Assembly: GCA_022495995.1 (NCBI GenBank)
Contig: JAFEMH010001490.1
Span: 372,001 to 436,000 of the forward strand
Length of the DNA: 64,000 nucleotides
Direction of reading: 5' to 3'
Source of the DNA: Adenophora triphylla var. japonica
Lineage: Eukaryota; Streptophyta; Magnoliopsida; Asterales; Campanulaceae
This document shows, piece by piece, positions 11,735 to 22,903 of the stretch (its first letter is position 1; every line of letters starts with the position of its first letter). The position numbers and the translations under genes are program-made. The notes beneath the pieces were generated by a model, which did no database searches, was not told the DNA's origin, and saw nothing but the letters and a program-made list of their open reading frames with translations.

Positions 11735-13218
11735 ATGCCAAAACACATGAAGAATAATCTTTGTGTAAATGTCAATGGCCAATCTCAAGTCCCTCCCGGT
11801 TTTCGATTCCATCCAACTGAGGAGGAACTTCTTCATTACTACTTGAGAAAGAAAGTTGCTTACCAGAAGATTGATCTTGATGTCATTCCTGACGTTGATC
11901 TTAATAAGCTTGAGCCATGGGATATTCAAGGTAACCTACCTATCTCCCTCCTACATACTCATCATTTCTGCATTCATTTCTAATTTATTTTTTTATTAAT
12001 ACTATTTCATACCTACACTACACACAGAGATATGCAAAATAGGATCGACCCCACAAAATGATTGGTACTTTTTTAGTCACAAAGACAAAAAATACCCAAC
12101 TGGGACACGAACAAACCGTGCAACTGCAGCTGGTTTCTGGAAGGCAACAGGTCGTGATAAGGTGATATACAGCTGCTTTACAAGGATTGGGATGAGGAAG
12201 ACTTTGGTTTTCTACAAAGGAAGAGCCCCCCATGGCCTAAAATCTGATTGGATCATGCACGAATATAGGCTAGATGACAATACAACCACAACCACTTCCC
12301 AAGCTGTATGATCATAATCCATATACCTACTTTGATTCATTTTAACTCATTCTAAATATAGTATGAAATTATAATTATACTCCCATAATCCCATTAATTA
12401 AGCAGATGCAGCAGGCCTCCTCTAACTTAATACTAGGAGATGAGCCAACGCAGCAGCAAGAAGATGGATGGGTAGTGTGCAGAGTTTTCAAGAAGAAGAA
12501 TTACCACAAGGCAACGGAGAGTAGTCCCCAAAGATCCATTATTATGGATTCTTCCTCACCAAGGCCAAGGCCAGGAGGAGGAGGAGGAGGACAGACACAA
12601 GCAGCAGCTAACTACAAAGTTGGTGGTGGTGGTGGTGGTGGTGGTGTTGGTGTTGTTGACCAAATCCTTCACTACATGGGAAGTAGGTCTAATTGCAAGC
12701 AAGAAAATGAAACAATAACAAATTTCATCATCAACAACCACAACAGCAACCTCCAGTTTGTTGGTAATAGGACCACAGATCATGATCATCATGAGCAGCT
12801 GCTTCAAGAAGCAACTAGATTCTTTCACCTCCCTAGACTCGACGACTCTCCCTCCCCTAATCATCACATTCAGGAGGTGTCTTTCAAGCCTAATTGTGAC
12901 GGTGGTCAATCAGTGACTATGACTGAGATGCATGAATTACCGATAGTCAAAGATAATTGGGTTGATCTTGACAGACTCGTGGCATCCCAACTCAATGTTG
13001 CCACCCAGCAGGGAATTGATGACAAGAATCTCTACTTATGCTACGGCGAGTCTGAGGCTGAGGCCAATGATCATCATTTCAGCTATAATTTCTCAATTGA
13101 TCAACATTCCACTAAACCAAATCAAGTCATCTATGGCAGCGAGATTGATCTTTGGAGCTTTGCCAGATCCTCCCCATCATCATCCTCACCCGATCCATTA
13201 TGTCATTTGTCTGTATAG
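11735..13218 (+). CDS. NST1: NAC transcription factor of the NST (secondary wall thickening) clade
   Basis: There are three exons: 11735-11930, 12028-12305 and 12406-13218, giving 428 aa with GT-AG introns. The start MPKHMKN... is used; Met at 11747 is an alternative. The NAC domain fills roughly residues 18-185. Subdomain A is [19 protein letters not shown], followed by EPWDIQ, then [32 protein letters not shown], and [11 protein letters not shown] in exon 3. The N-terminal [13 protein letters not shown] and the C-terminal [10 protein letters not shown] and CHLSV motifs match NST1/2/3, which switch on secondary wall programmes in fibres and other tissues. The C-terminal activation region has a Gly run and Asn/His-rich stretches. 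NST1 versus NST2/3 cannot be settled here. Confidence 0.88.
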
Positions 13219-14440
13219 CACAAGCATATCTGGCACTAGCTTTATAGTACCTACGTAGCATACCTACTTAAAAGTCAATAATATACTGTGATTGATAATA
13301 TAGATACATATATACATATAACATCCTGCATGTGAATAAAGGGTGATTATATCTGTAGTGAGATGGCATTGTCAACCATAAAATATTTGCCCAATATGTG
13401 TATATTGTTTCCTTTACAAATATACACCATACCATGTTTTCAGGTAAGCAGGCATCATTTTCTCTTTTTTTTTTTTTTTCCTATCCACAATTGGCCAAAT
13501 TATTTGTGAGATAAAGCACTTTCACTGTATAATTGATTTGTTCAACTTACATGTCAAAAATTAGGGTTTACGTACGTACTACATATGCAAATGCAATGCA
13601 ACAGAAGATAGTTGGATCGGACCCATTGGCTAATTAGTAATGTCAAAAAGATGATGATGGTTTTAGGGCTCCACCTAAAGCACATAGCAATCAAAACATG
13701 AAGAAAGTCGACCAGACCACCACCTTTTTAGATCCATAAACAATAAAAAAGGTGGGGCTGGAGAACATGCTTTCTCAGCATGCTGTCTCTTCCTCTTCCA
13801 TGCGAAATTTGATCACAAACAATCCTCTCCGTCTCCAAAGGTCTGTTTGGCGACCTCAATGCCAAATTTAATGGCATACATGGTGTTAAATAGCTAAACA
13901 TACCCTTAAGTTTTGTCAAACGAGTTTACAGATCCTTTAACTTAATTCACTTACTGGATGAGGCTATATAAAGGTACACAGAGGAGGGAGTTAGATTGCA
14001 ATCCATCAAAAGTCAGATAGACCATTGAACATATGTTGATTCCTGTTTGGTGTGATTTATTCTTATTAGAATTTGATATGCAAAATAAGACAATATTTTA
14101 AGGACGACGGAGTAATAAAATTTTTAAGTTAAAGTATGATCATTTAATGCGAATGTCATAGTGCTATTTATGTTATTGAAATTTCAAACTAGAAATTGCA
14201 TAGAATACCGGTTGAAAAGAATGCTGTGAAATCAAAGCTAGAGAATATTTGCAAGGCTTGTATATCGTCTACAGCTGACCTCCTATGAGTAGTTAAGTTA
14301 TACTGGTGGGAAGAGTACAAGCAGAAGGTCCTTGTAGTGATCAGGGTGGTATTCCTTAATCATGTTTTGTGAGGGGGACACACATGATTATTTCCAAAAA
14401 GAATTTCAATGAAAACAACACCGTACTAGCTAGTAAGTAG
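13219..14440. other. 3' flank of the NAC gene, no gene seen
   Basis: AT-rich sequence with a poly(T) run near 13466 and one isolated Stowaway-type terminus (GGACGACGGAGTA near 14101). It contains no supported ORF. Confidence 0.4.
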
Positions 14441-14696
14441 TAATTTCTCCTTCCTGGAATGTTGTTTCCACATTTTTTGTTTTCAATTTGAATAAACTTT
14501 GAACAATAATTTTAAGTAAATTTAATTAACTTAATGAAGAGAGAGAGAGAGAGAAAATAGGCAAAATGCCCATTAATTTTAAATTTAAATCAATAACAAT
14601 TTTTAATTTTTCAGAAAGATAATTAAATTAATCTAAAATCATTTATATTAACAACAAAGAAAGTGGAAAGTTCATTATGGGACGACGGAGGGAGTA
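14441..14696. mobile_element. degenerate Stowaway-like MITE
   Basis: The right end GGGACGACGGAGGGAG is followed by TA. The left end (TTTCTCCTTCCTGGAA) is only a weak match. A (GA)n run lies inside. The left boundary is uncertain. Confidence 0.4.
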
Positions 14697-15511
14697 TGAT
14701 GTTATTAGAATATCCACCAACTAGTGTAATAAAAACAATAATAATGCAGGTAGATATATAGGTAGGTGTTGGGGTCAAAGGCATGGAGATTACAAGCAGA
14801 TGACATATCAACAAAACTGGGAGTGTCGTCTGCATTTACATGTCTGCATTTACATGATTGCTTTTCTGTTAGAAAGCTACTCCATTACGAGTATTGTATC
14901 ACTAGTCAATACAATAGATAAGGTGGTCGTTCACTATTTAGATTAATTATTTTTAACAATTAACCTTAGTGGGAGGGAGTCCCAGTCCCAGTCCCAGTCC
15001 CATCCCACCACAACAAATTCATCAAACTGCGCCAGAGCTTTAATTCTACCATTTCTTGTACCCCTTAATTATTTTCTTCAATCTTAAAACCTACAAGAAG
15101 CAGCCATAAGATTACAACAGGGTGGGTGGGTGGGTTTACCGACAGACCCCACCCCCTAAAACTTGAAAAGTGAAGCTATAAAATCATGTTTTCAAATATT
15201 GTTAGTTGTCATATTAACATGGGAAAAGGGCACTTACTAGCTCTTCCATTTTGTATGTTAATAATCATGATTTAGTTGACAACTGATTAATTATTCTTCT
15301 TGTGCGTTATAATTACATAAGCATATTATATAGTATCTTCTTTTTCAACTATGATTGCAACTGCTCACCCCTAGTAATCTCTGGTCCTAACTCCATCATC
15401 TAATCTAACAACAATGTACTAGTGTCTCTATCTTAACATCCTTTTTGTCCCTACTACGACCCATTTAGATATTCATAAGGTTGGGACTTGTTGGGCCTCC
15501 TACTTTGTTTT

Positions 15512-15551
<40 letters not shown>

Positions 15552-16140
15552 ACAAATGTCTTGCCATATGGAGGAATAGAAAATACCCGTGTTTGCCTCA
15601 AACTATATATCAGAAGCTATACATTCCTCCATAACAAAAAGAACTGGATTGGGATTGGGTATCAGGTGGTTTTCTATCCAACACATATCTATAAGTATAA
15701 CTAAATATTCAGCAACTTTACACTTCATAACAATCTATGCTCAATGTTCCTATAGCCATATGGCAGACAAGATGGTTTGAAACTACTCGGCATCTACTCA
15801 TTTAGGTTTTGAGTCCCAGATAATGAATATTAATGCTTAAAAAGTGATGCTCCAAGACTACATATTTCACCCTAGTTAATACGGAGAAATATGGATTGTA
15901 ATAAGATAAGTTAACATTAAAGCAGCGTGTGACATGATCTGCTAACAGAAATTCATAATGAAGAAAATTTTAGCAGACATCATGGGTTCAATAAAGTTGA
16001 CATTCGTAAGCAAACAGTGGTATCTGATAGAACAGGGTAAGGCCATAAGAGGAGTTATTATTTATGATCGACAAACTCATTCATAATCCAATATCCGACC
16101 CATCGCCCAAAACATAAATTAAAAGGAGCAAGAAATCAAA
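14697..16140. other. intergenic region with simple repeats
   Basis: It holds a (CCCAGT)n run near 14980-15000, a G-run GGGTGGGTGGGTGGG at about 15121-15135, and a (TC)n run at about 15518-15550. No gene is supported. Confidence 0.4.
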
Positions 16141-16488
16141 ATAAACTAGCTAATGATCAAGCCTGGAGATTATTTTTCCTATGAAATGATCGCTGACAGA
16201 TGGAACTAATTCTGGAACCCCTAGGTCCATGAGTAGGGTATTTGTTGCTATCACTTTAAATCAATTACGATAAGAAGTGAATAGAAAAACTGATGTAGGA
16301 GGTGACACAGGTCAATAAACTAGCTAATGATCAAGCCTGGAGATCATTTTTCCTATGAAATGATCGCTGACAGATGGAACTAATTCTGGAACCCCTAGGT
16401 CCATGATTAGGGTATTTGTTGCTATCACTTTAAATCAATTACGATAAGAAGTGAATAGAAAAACTGATGTAGGAGGTGACACAGGTCA
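16141..16488. repeat. 174-bp tandem duplication, two copies
   Basis: Positions 16141-16314 and 16315-16488 are nearly identical, with only a few substitutions by eye. The second copy ends inside the first bases of the adjacent LTR, and the first copy also carries those LTR bases (TGATGTAGGAGGTGACAC). The duplication therefore happened after the LTR element inserted. Confidence 0.85.
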
Positions 16489-17069
16489 ATAAGGGGCAAT
16501 TCCGACAGCCCAAGAAGCTATGATACAAGTAGCAAACAACGCAACAGACAACGCAGCAGGCAACCAAACAGGCCAAGGGATTGTAAGCCAGGCGGACGCC
16601 TCATGGGTGGCCAGGCGAGCGCCTCGGCCGGGGGAAAGCGGGGCCATGCTGCTGGACGACAGGCGAGCGCTTCACACGAGGCTGGCGGCCGTCTCAACTG
16701 CAACCTTCTGGGACTGAGGCTGGCGCCTCACCAGAGCCGGGGCGGGCGCCTCACAGACGGGAGAATGCTGATGTTTTGCTTTAATTTTATTGTTGTTGTA
16801 TTTGGTTTATTTAATTAGGGGTATTTTAGTCTTTGTTTTGATATTTCGTTTTAGGGTTTGTGTTAGGGTTTTGAGAGAGTATTTAAACACTTTATTGGCT
16901 TTGTTAAACTTAGTTTTGATATTATTAATTTCAAGAGTTTTTCTCTTAATTCCTGGTGGATTCCAGATTATTGCTGGTGGATTCCAGTTTATTGTGTTTT
17001 AGGCTCTTCGCTTGAGAACTCTTGTGATTAGTGCGCTAATCACGAATCTATCGCTTTCGTGCTGCGAGA
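16465..17069 (+). repeat. 5' LTR of the small LTR element
   Basis: It begins TGATGTAGG; its end (GCTGCGAGA) has drifted from the GCTGCGTCA of the sister LTR. Between 16588 and 16755 it carries a cluster of GC-rich palindromes of the type AGGCG-N-GCGCCT. It is very similar to the 3' LTR outside that cluster. Confidence 0.85.
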
Positions 17070-17159
17070 GTTGATATCAAAGCAGGCTTTATCCTGTCTT
17101 TCATCACTGATTCGTTATACTTCTGTTTACATCAGTTGGTATTAGGAAGAGTTCGATCC

Positions 17160-17981
17160 ATGGAAAAGATGACCAATAATGGTGGAGAAGAAAAATCACT
17201 TCTTGAGAAGATCGATATGCGTCTGAAGTATGATCGTTGTCAGGTAAGAAAATTTTCTATAAAGTTTAATAAACTTGATAAGGAGGCCAAAGATAAGAAT
17301 GACTTGATGCTTTATTTTGAATCTGAGATTCAAAGCGGCCGACTTCAGGCAAGTCATCAGTTTTGGGTGGATAGGTATCACGATGAAAGGGATGTTGTTT
17401 GGGCAGAAGCCGAACGATGTGATGTCCAAATCAATCTTTATACGAAAAGAATTCAGCGTTTGGAGGCACGAAGGGAGGCTGAATTGAAGCGTCTTGAGGA
17501 TGAAAACAGCCTTGTTGTTGACAAAATTACTGCCCAAGTAGTTCCTATTAACGACAAGAACATGGCTGATGTCAATGACGAAGATGTTGAAAAGAAGGTT
17601 GTTGGTGTAGTCGCAGATGTTTTCAGCTTTGTTGAAGCGACAGAAGATGTTATGGGTGAAGCTGCAACAGGTGACGTAGTTAAGGTATGTAGTCCTATTG
17701 TTACTGTAGATGTTTTCATACCTGGTCATGCCCCTATTGAGTCCAAGGTGAAGGATGAAGTCCGAATTAATTGGTTTGTTGCAAAATCGAATTTTGTATG
17801 GGGCGATATTTTTGTTGGTAATTTTATTATGGTTGATCATGGAGAAGATGGGGAGGTAGATCGGCCGAGAGATAATGGGATTGATACGGAAGATAGTATA
17901 ATGTTTCTGGAGGAAATTTCCATGCCTATATTTATGCTTCGTTATCATATTTATTCAAAATACTTGTTTCAATGGGATTGA
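17160..17981 (+). CDS. unassigned 273-aa coiled-coil-like protein of the small LTR element
   Basis: The frame is open from ATG 17160 (MEKMTNNGGEEKSLLEK) to a stop at 17981. Residues about 12-125 are highly charged and heptad-like (for example QRLEARREAELKRLEDEN), suggesting a helical coiled coil. The middle is Val/Asp/Glu-rich (VNDEDVEKKVVGVVADV), and the end is more hydrophobic (MPIFMLRYHIYSKYLFQ). No zinc knuckle, protease, RT or integrase motif is visible. Its position right after a primer-binding-like site fits a gag or gag-derived protein, but I do not recognise a family. The shadow ORF on the opposite strand is an antisense artefact of codon composition. Confidence 0.55.
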   Translation: MEKMTNNGGEEKSLLEKIDMRLKYDRCQVRKFSIKFNKLDKEAKDKNDLMLYFESEIQSGRLQASHQFWVDRYHDERDVVWAEAERCDVQINLYTKRIQRLEARREAELKRLEDENSLVVDKITAQVVPINDKNMADVNDEDVEKKVVGVVADVFSFVEATEDVMGEAATGDVVKVCSPIVTVDVFIPGHAPIESKVKDEVRINWFVAKSNFVWGDIFVGNFIMVDHGEDGEVDRPRDNGIDTEDSIMFLEEISMPIFMLRYHIYSKYLFQWD

Positions 17982-18109
17982 CACGTTTTCTTCTTTCTTC
18001 CAAGGACGAGAAAAGATTTGCTTTATTCGAAATATCTCTTTGTTTGGTATGGAAGATGTCAGATGTTGGACAAGGATTCGGAACGAATCCTTTTTGAAGA
18101 ATGGGTGAC

Positions 18110-18712
18110 TGATGTAGGAGGTGACACAGGTCAAGAAGGGGCAATTCCGACAGCCCAAGAAGCTATGATACAAGTAGCAAACAACGCAACAGACAACGCA
18201 GCAGGCAACCAAACAGGCCAAGGGATTGTAAGCCAGGCGGACGCCTCACTGCGGCCAGCGAGCGCCTCGGTTGGGGGAAAGCGGGGCCATAGTGCTGGAC
18301 GACAGGCGAGCGCTTCACACGAGGCTGGGGCCGCCTCAACAGCAACCTTCTGGGACTGAGGCTGGCGCCTCACCAGAGCCGGGGCGGGCGCCTCACAGAC
18401 GGGAGAATGCTGATGTTTTGCTTTAATTTTATTATTGTTGTTTTTGGTTTATTTAATTAGGGGTATTTTAGTCTTTGTTTTGATATTTCGTTTTAGGGTT
18501 TGTGTTAGGGTTTTGAGAGAGTATTTAAACACTTTATTGGCTTTGTTAAACTTAGTTTTGATATTATTAATTTCAAGAGTTTTTCTCTTAATTCCTGGTG
18601 GATTCCAGATTATTGCTGGTGGATTCCAGTTTATTGTGTTTTAGGGTTCTTCGCTTGAGAACTCTTGTGATTAGTGCGCTAATCACGAATCTATTGCTTC
18701 CGTGCTGCGTCA
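18110..18712 (+). repeat. 3' LTR of the small LTR element
   Basis: It runs from TGATGTAGG to GCTGCGTCA and carries the same palindrome cluster at 18233-18398, with small differences from the 5' copy (for example around 18248-18260). It is followed directly by the AAAAC target duplication. Confidence 0.85.
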
Positions 18713-18717
18713 AAAAC

Positions 18718-19325
18718 ACTAAGATCAAGGATTGTGTAAAAAATAACACATTTACCATCTCAAATCAAAATTTATCTTAACTATTAGGGGTAGGCTAAAT
18801 TTAATCATATTTTCTTCAGATAATTTAATCATCTAGTTTTTTAAACTACACCCAATCTATATCCTTCTTGATGCATCTTTTTCAGTAATTAAATTTGTAT
18901 TGCCAGGTGTTATACTAATTAGCTTTCTTAAGGGAATTTCTATTTGCATAATAAAAATTCTATTTGCACAATGTTTCCTATTTAATGTGATTTTTCAACT
19001 TTTGAGGTTTTATACACATTTCCCATGTAGTACTTATTGCCAATAATCAGCCTTTATTATCTTGATAATGAAAATTATTTTTTGGACTATTATTTTGACT
19101 TAAAAAGTAAATATGCCAAAAACAATTTTCGAAAAAAAAGATTGCCAATTTCCAACCTTTACAGTCTTGAAAAATAAAAATCATTTTGGACTATATTAGT
19201 TTGACTTTAAAAAAAAAAAATATGTCAAAAAAACAATTTTCAAAGCAAAATTAAAGCAATTTTTAATCTCATTGCAACAAATTATTTAAGTACACTGATA
19301 TGACATAATTTATACTATCTATTTC
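18718..19325. other. AT-rich spacer, nothing supported
   Basis: Low-complexity AT-rich DNA with direct repeats around TTTTGGACTAT (19082 and 19182). I see no gene or element boundary. Confidence 0.35.
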
Positions 19326-21410
19326 CTATGTTTTCGTCCCTATAATTCTTTATTTTAATGTATTTAGTATAGGTTTGATGTAATTTGAGTGAAATATGTA
19401 TTGAGAGGATTTAGTGAGATTTTATTGTAATCTGAGGGTTCTTGAGTTGTTTTATTCCATATTCGGATGTAATATTTTCAAGAAGCAAAAATCAAGTCAA
19501 AAGGGGATCAAGATTGTGAAGATGAAGACTGTTTTGCAGAAATCTTAGTAATCCAGGGACCAAACTGCAATTGTGAAAAACTGGGGAGTAAGTTGGAAAT
19601 ATAAAGTTCAGGGGCCAAACTACAAATCTGAAAACTTGAAGGTCTAAATTGCAAAGTAGGAAACTCCAGTGACCAAAGTGAAAAAATGGAATTTGGTTTG
19701 GAATAAGAGCACGAGTGGTGACAATTTTGCACGATTCGTGCTCCACATCAGCACGGGTGATTTTAATTTCACGAGTCGTACCACGACTTCCTCAGTTGAT
19801 TTTGACCGTGGGAAATATTTTTGAAAGCTTGGTTTTTATTTTCCTTTTTCGATCTCCTCCAAGCACAGGCGTATGTGAGAGGGACTTTGAAAACTTCTTT
19901 ATTTTATTTTTATTTTCCTATTTTCTTTTCCTTTTTAATTTAGGTTTTTAGGGTGGAAGTATATATACTTCCTTTTAGAAATATTTGAGGGTTCAAACAT
20001 TATTTTTTCCCATAGTTATTAAAGGCCCAAGGCGCACCAAAGCGCAAAAGGTGTGCCCAGAGCCTAGGCGCAAGGGTGGCGCACGCCCGAGTGACAATCC
20101 AAAAATGCCTTAAAATACTAAAAATAAAGTATACATACAATATCAAGATGAGCAATAAATCAAATGCAAGTAATAAATCAAACATACATTATAAGTCATA
20201 AAAGAAACAAACACAAACATACGTTAATGTCATAAATGTATGTATACTACACTAAAAATAAAGTATACATACAACATCAAGTGATCAGGGAGATCACCGG
20301 AGTTCTTCCCAGGCCGCCGGAGGTCATCGCTGTTAGTTTGAAGGAGTTCCTAGTGATCGCTACTCTTATACAGAGTTATGACATGTGTACGTGAGATAGT
20401 CGTGGCAGAGAAGAGTATTAGTCGCGTATTATGTTTAATTACGATTTAATTGTTGGTCAATTATTGGGCCCGGAGCCTAGGCGCACACCATCAAGGCTCG
20501 CGCTTCAGCCCTAGGCGCGCCTAATTCCTCGCCTATGAAACAGTGCCTCGCCTAAGCACAATCCAGGCTCCAAAGCTGAGCCTCTCTGTGCCCGAAGCCT
20601 AGGCGCGCGCCTAGGCGCGTTTTTAATAACTATGATTTTTCCTAGAGAGATTTTATCATTGTTCATGGAGAACTAATTCTTACTGCTTTGGATTTAATTA
20701 TTGGAACCGTTCTGGAATTCAATTGAGGTTAATTTCTTTTCAACCCTTTTATCATATTTATATTTTCTTCTGTTCTTGATTGATTGAATTGATTTCTAGG
20801 GTTTTATAATTAGGCCAATTGTTGAATCTTGGGTATTAATTTATTGCTAGAATCCCCTAAGATTGTGTCAAATTAGGGTTTCGCAAATAGCAACTTTATG
20901 GTCCATTCATGTGTCATGGTGGATTGTGAAGTAGGAGAAAATAAACAAGTATCTAATTGAAATAACATTAGAACGTGTTCTCAATCTTAATCTCTTAAAT
21001 CAGTAATCAATTGGTATTGTAAATCTAGATTGTGTCAGTTAGGTAATATTGATTAGGGTTATTAGTGAGTGTGTCCCTGCTATTAACTAATATCAAAGAA
21101 AGAAATAGAGATTGAAATACATCTCGTAATCGAGTGAATAGGATAAAATTGAAAAGAGTTGACCGATGATATTTAATGATAGACGGGGATAATAATTAAT
21201 CCAAAGTGCTTTTCTTTAACTGTTTACAATCTAGTTATTATTCCCGTCTTAGAAATTAATCAAAATAAATCTTAGACCCCCAAACTGGTCTGTGACAATT
21301 ACATAAACAAATAACCGTTCTTCAGTGGATCGATCCTGGACTTGCTCTAGCTACATTTTTGTGGCCAAGTCTTCGGTTAATTTATAGGCGTGCGACTTTA
21401 GCCTATCATA
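19326..21410 (+). repeat. probable Athila-like gypsy LTR or LTR fragment, interrupted
   Basis: The stretch has a TATA box (GAAGTATATATACTTCC, about 19959-19975). Its end reads CAGTGGATCGATCCTGGAC then GGCCAAGTCTTCGG, typical of U5 regions of Athila-like LTRs. Neither terminus nor a target duplication could be fixed. The 20011-20634 inverted-repeat element interrupts it. It also carries palindromic GCACGATTCGTGC (19729-19741) and CACGAGTCGTA motifs. Confidence 0.4.
20011..20634. mobile_element. GC-rich inverted-repeat element (MITE-like)
   Basis: The ends CATAGTTATTAAA and TTTAATAACTATG are inverted copies. Both subterminal regions are built from GCCTAGGCGC-type motifs. The interior includes a direct repeat (ACTAAAAATAAAGTATACAT at about 20118 and 20251). 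No transposase is present. The superfamily is not determined. Confidence 0.65.
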
Positions 21411-22903
21411 CACATATATATATTGTACTTCATTGCTTTTCATCAGATCTTTCTTGTAAGGTTTTTCTCTCTATCACAAAACATTGCCAAAAATTAAAAC
21501 TTAAATTTCAAAATGGATGATTGGATACCAAAAGACACATTATTAAGGGTACCAAAAGACACATTATTAAGGGAGAAACATAGTGGTGTCTAGTCAGTCC
21601 AGGCTCTCTAGAAGCTTTCATGCTTGAGAAGATTAGACACTTGAGTAACCATACCCCAAGTCAAGAAGATTCTTGCAAGGCTGCCAGCATTACAAGAACA
21701 CGGTAACTAACTGTAATACCCATGTTGTGCTAATGAGAGTTGATCGGCAATTAGTTTAACAGAAATAAGAGCAGAACATGAAATGGGAACGAAGACAACT
21801 ACTCTTCGAGGCTATTTCAACTAACAGTGTACATAAGTCTCTTTGGGTGATTAGGCAGGCAAGAAGTTAGCTTGCGAAAACTAGTGCAGTAAACATGTGC
21901 AACAAGGTGTTTGTGCAAAACAAACCATTACTAGAGCCTCACTTCTAAGACGTAATTTAGAAGATTTCCCTTCCCTCACCTAAAAGCAAGTCCAAGTTAA
22001 TGGTGGATGCCTTTTTTTTTTTTTACATACCATTACAACTATATAGTGCTCTAGCGGATTGAATACATTTTGATAGAAGTTTCACATGCCCAGCTTATTA
22101 CTAAGAAGCTTTCTCGACGGGAATAAAAAAGTAAGATTGCACAGATGATGAGTGTATAATAGGCATCATTACCAGCATAACTTTGGGATATCTGCTGCGA
22201 TAAGCCCAATGTTAGATCTCTACTTAGACGTGTGACCATCTTGTCTAGGCACAGGCCCAAGGGAAGAATTATCCTATGCTTTAGATCAGAAGGTCAACTT
22301 CTAAACAACGCCTTGCCACAATTTGGTTAATGTGTTTAAGGTAATCCCTTCATCCTAAATGAATGTTATCTTTCCTTTAAGAGACATTCTGAATATTTGG
22401 CTATTAACGTAGGCGCTTGATCTTAACAAAAAGTCCCTTGAGAAGCAAACTTAAAGGATGCAACTATTAACTCCACTAGCAACTGATATGATCTGAAAAC
22501 AATACTGCACCTACAGTTCTTAAAATTTGACATAACCAAAAAACGAGACAAGTTATCTTCATTAAGAACTAAATAAGGAGTACTTCAATTTTTTTGCTTA
22601 TTAAACCTTTGCCGTTCTTATCCATGACAGTATGACACATAAGAATTCCACATATCATATTTTACTGGAGCAATTCATATCTTCAGGAAATCAGAACCTA
22701 TCTCTCTTTTCTCATTTCAGTGGATACTACCATTTAACAAAAGCAGTATACACAGAGATCAAATAACAAACTAGAGAACGTGAGTAATCATTATTCACAT
22801 AACTGAGCTATAATTCTTAGATAACTTACTCTCTAAACAAAAGGCTTTCGAGTAACAAAGCAGGTAGTACTTATATCTCCATCTCCATGCTCAACCAAGC
22901 TGT
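21411..22903. other. intergenic region, 3' side of the glutaredoxin-like gene
   Basis: It contains a short direct repeat around TACCAAAAGACACATTATTA (21526 and 21550). No ORF or repeat boundary is supported. Confidence 0.35.

Larger units (their letters stand above)
16465..18712 (+). mobile_element. small complete LTR element with an unassigned ORF
   Basis: Two LTRs of about 0.6 kb (16465-17069 and 18110-18712) flank a 1.04-kb interior. The target duplication AAAAC is perfect (16460-16464 and 18713-18717). A degenerate primer-binding site (GTTGATATCAAAGC, 17070-17083) follows the first LTR, and a purine-rich tract (GAAGAATGGGTGAC) precedes the second. There is no protease, RT or integrase, so it is non-autonomous (TRIM/LARD-like), yet the interior keeps one open frame. 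A solo LTR of the same family lies at 43787-44289. Confidence 0.85.

Noticed and set aside
12556..12909. 117-aa ORF antisense to NAC exon 3
   Set aside because: Shadow of the GGT-repeat and coding sequence of the NAC gene.
17196..17948. 250-aa ORF antisense to the small LTR element ORF
   Set aside because: Mirror of the plus-strand ORF. The plus-strand frame follows the PBS-like site and has the charged helical pattern.
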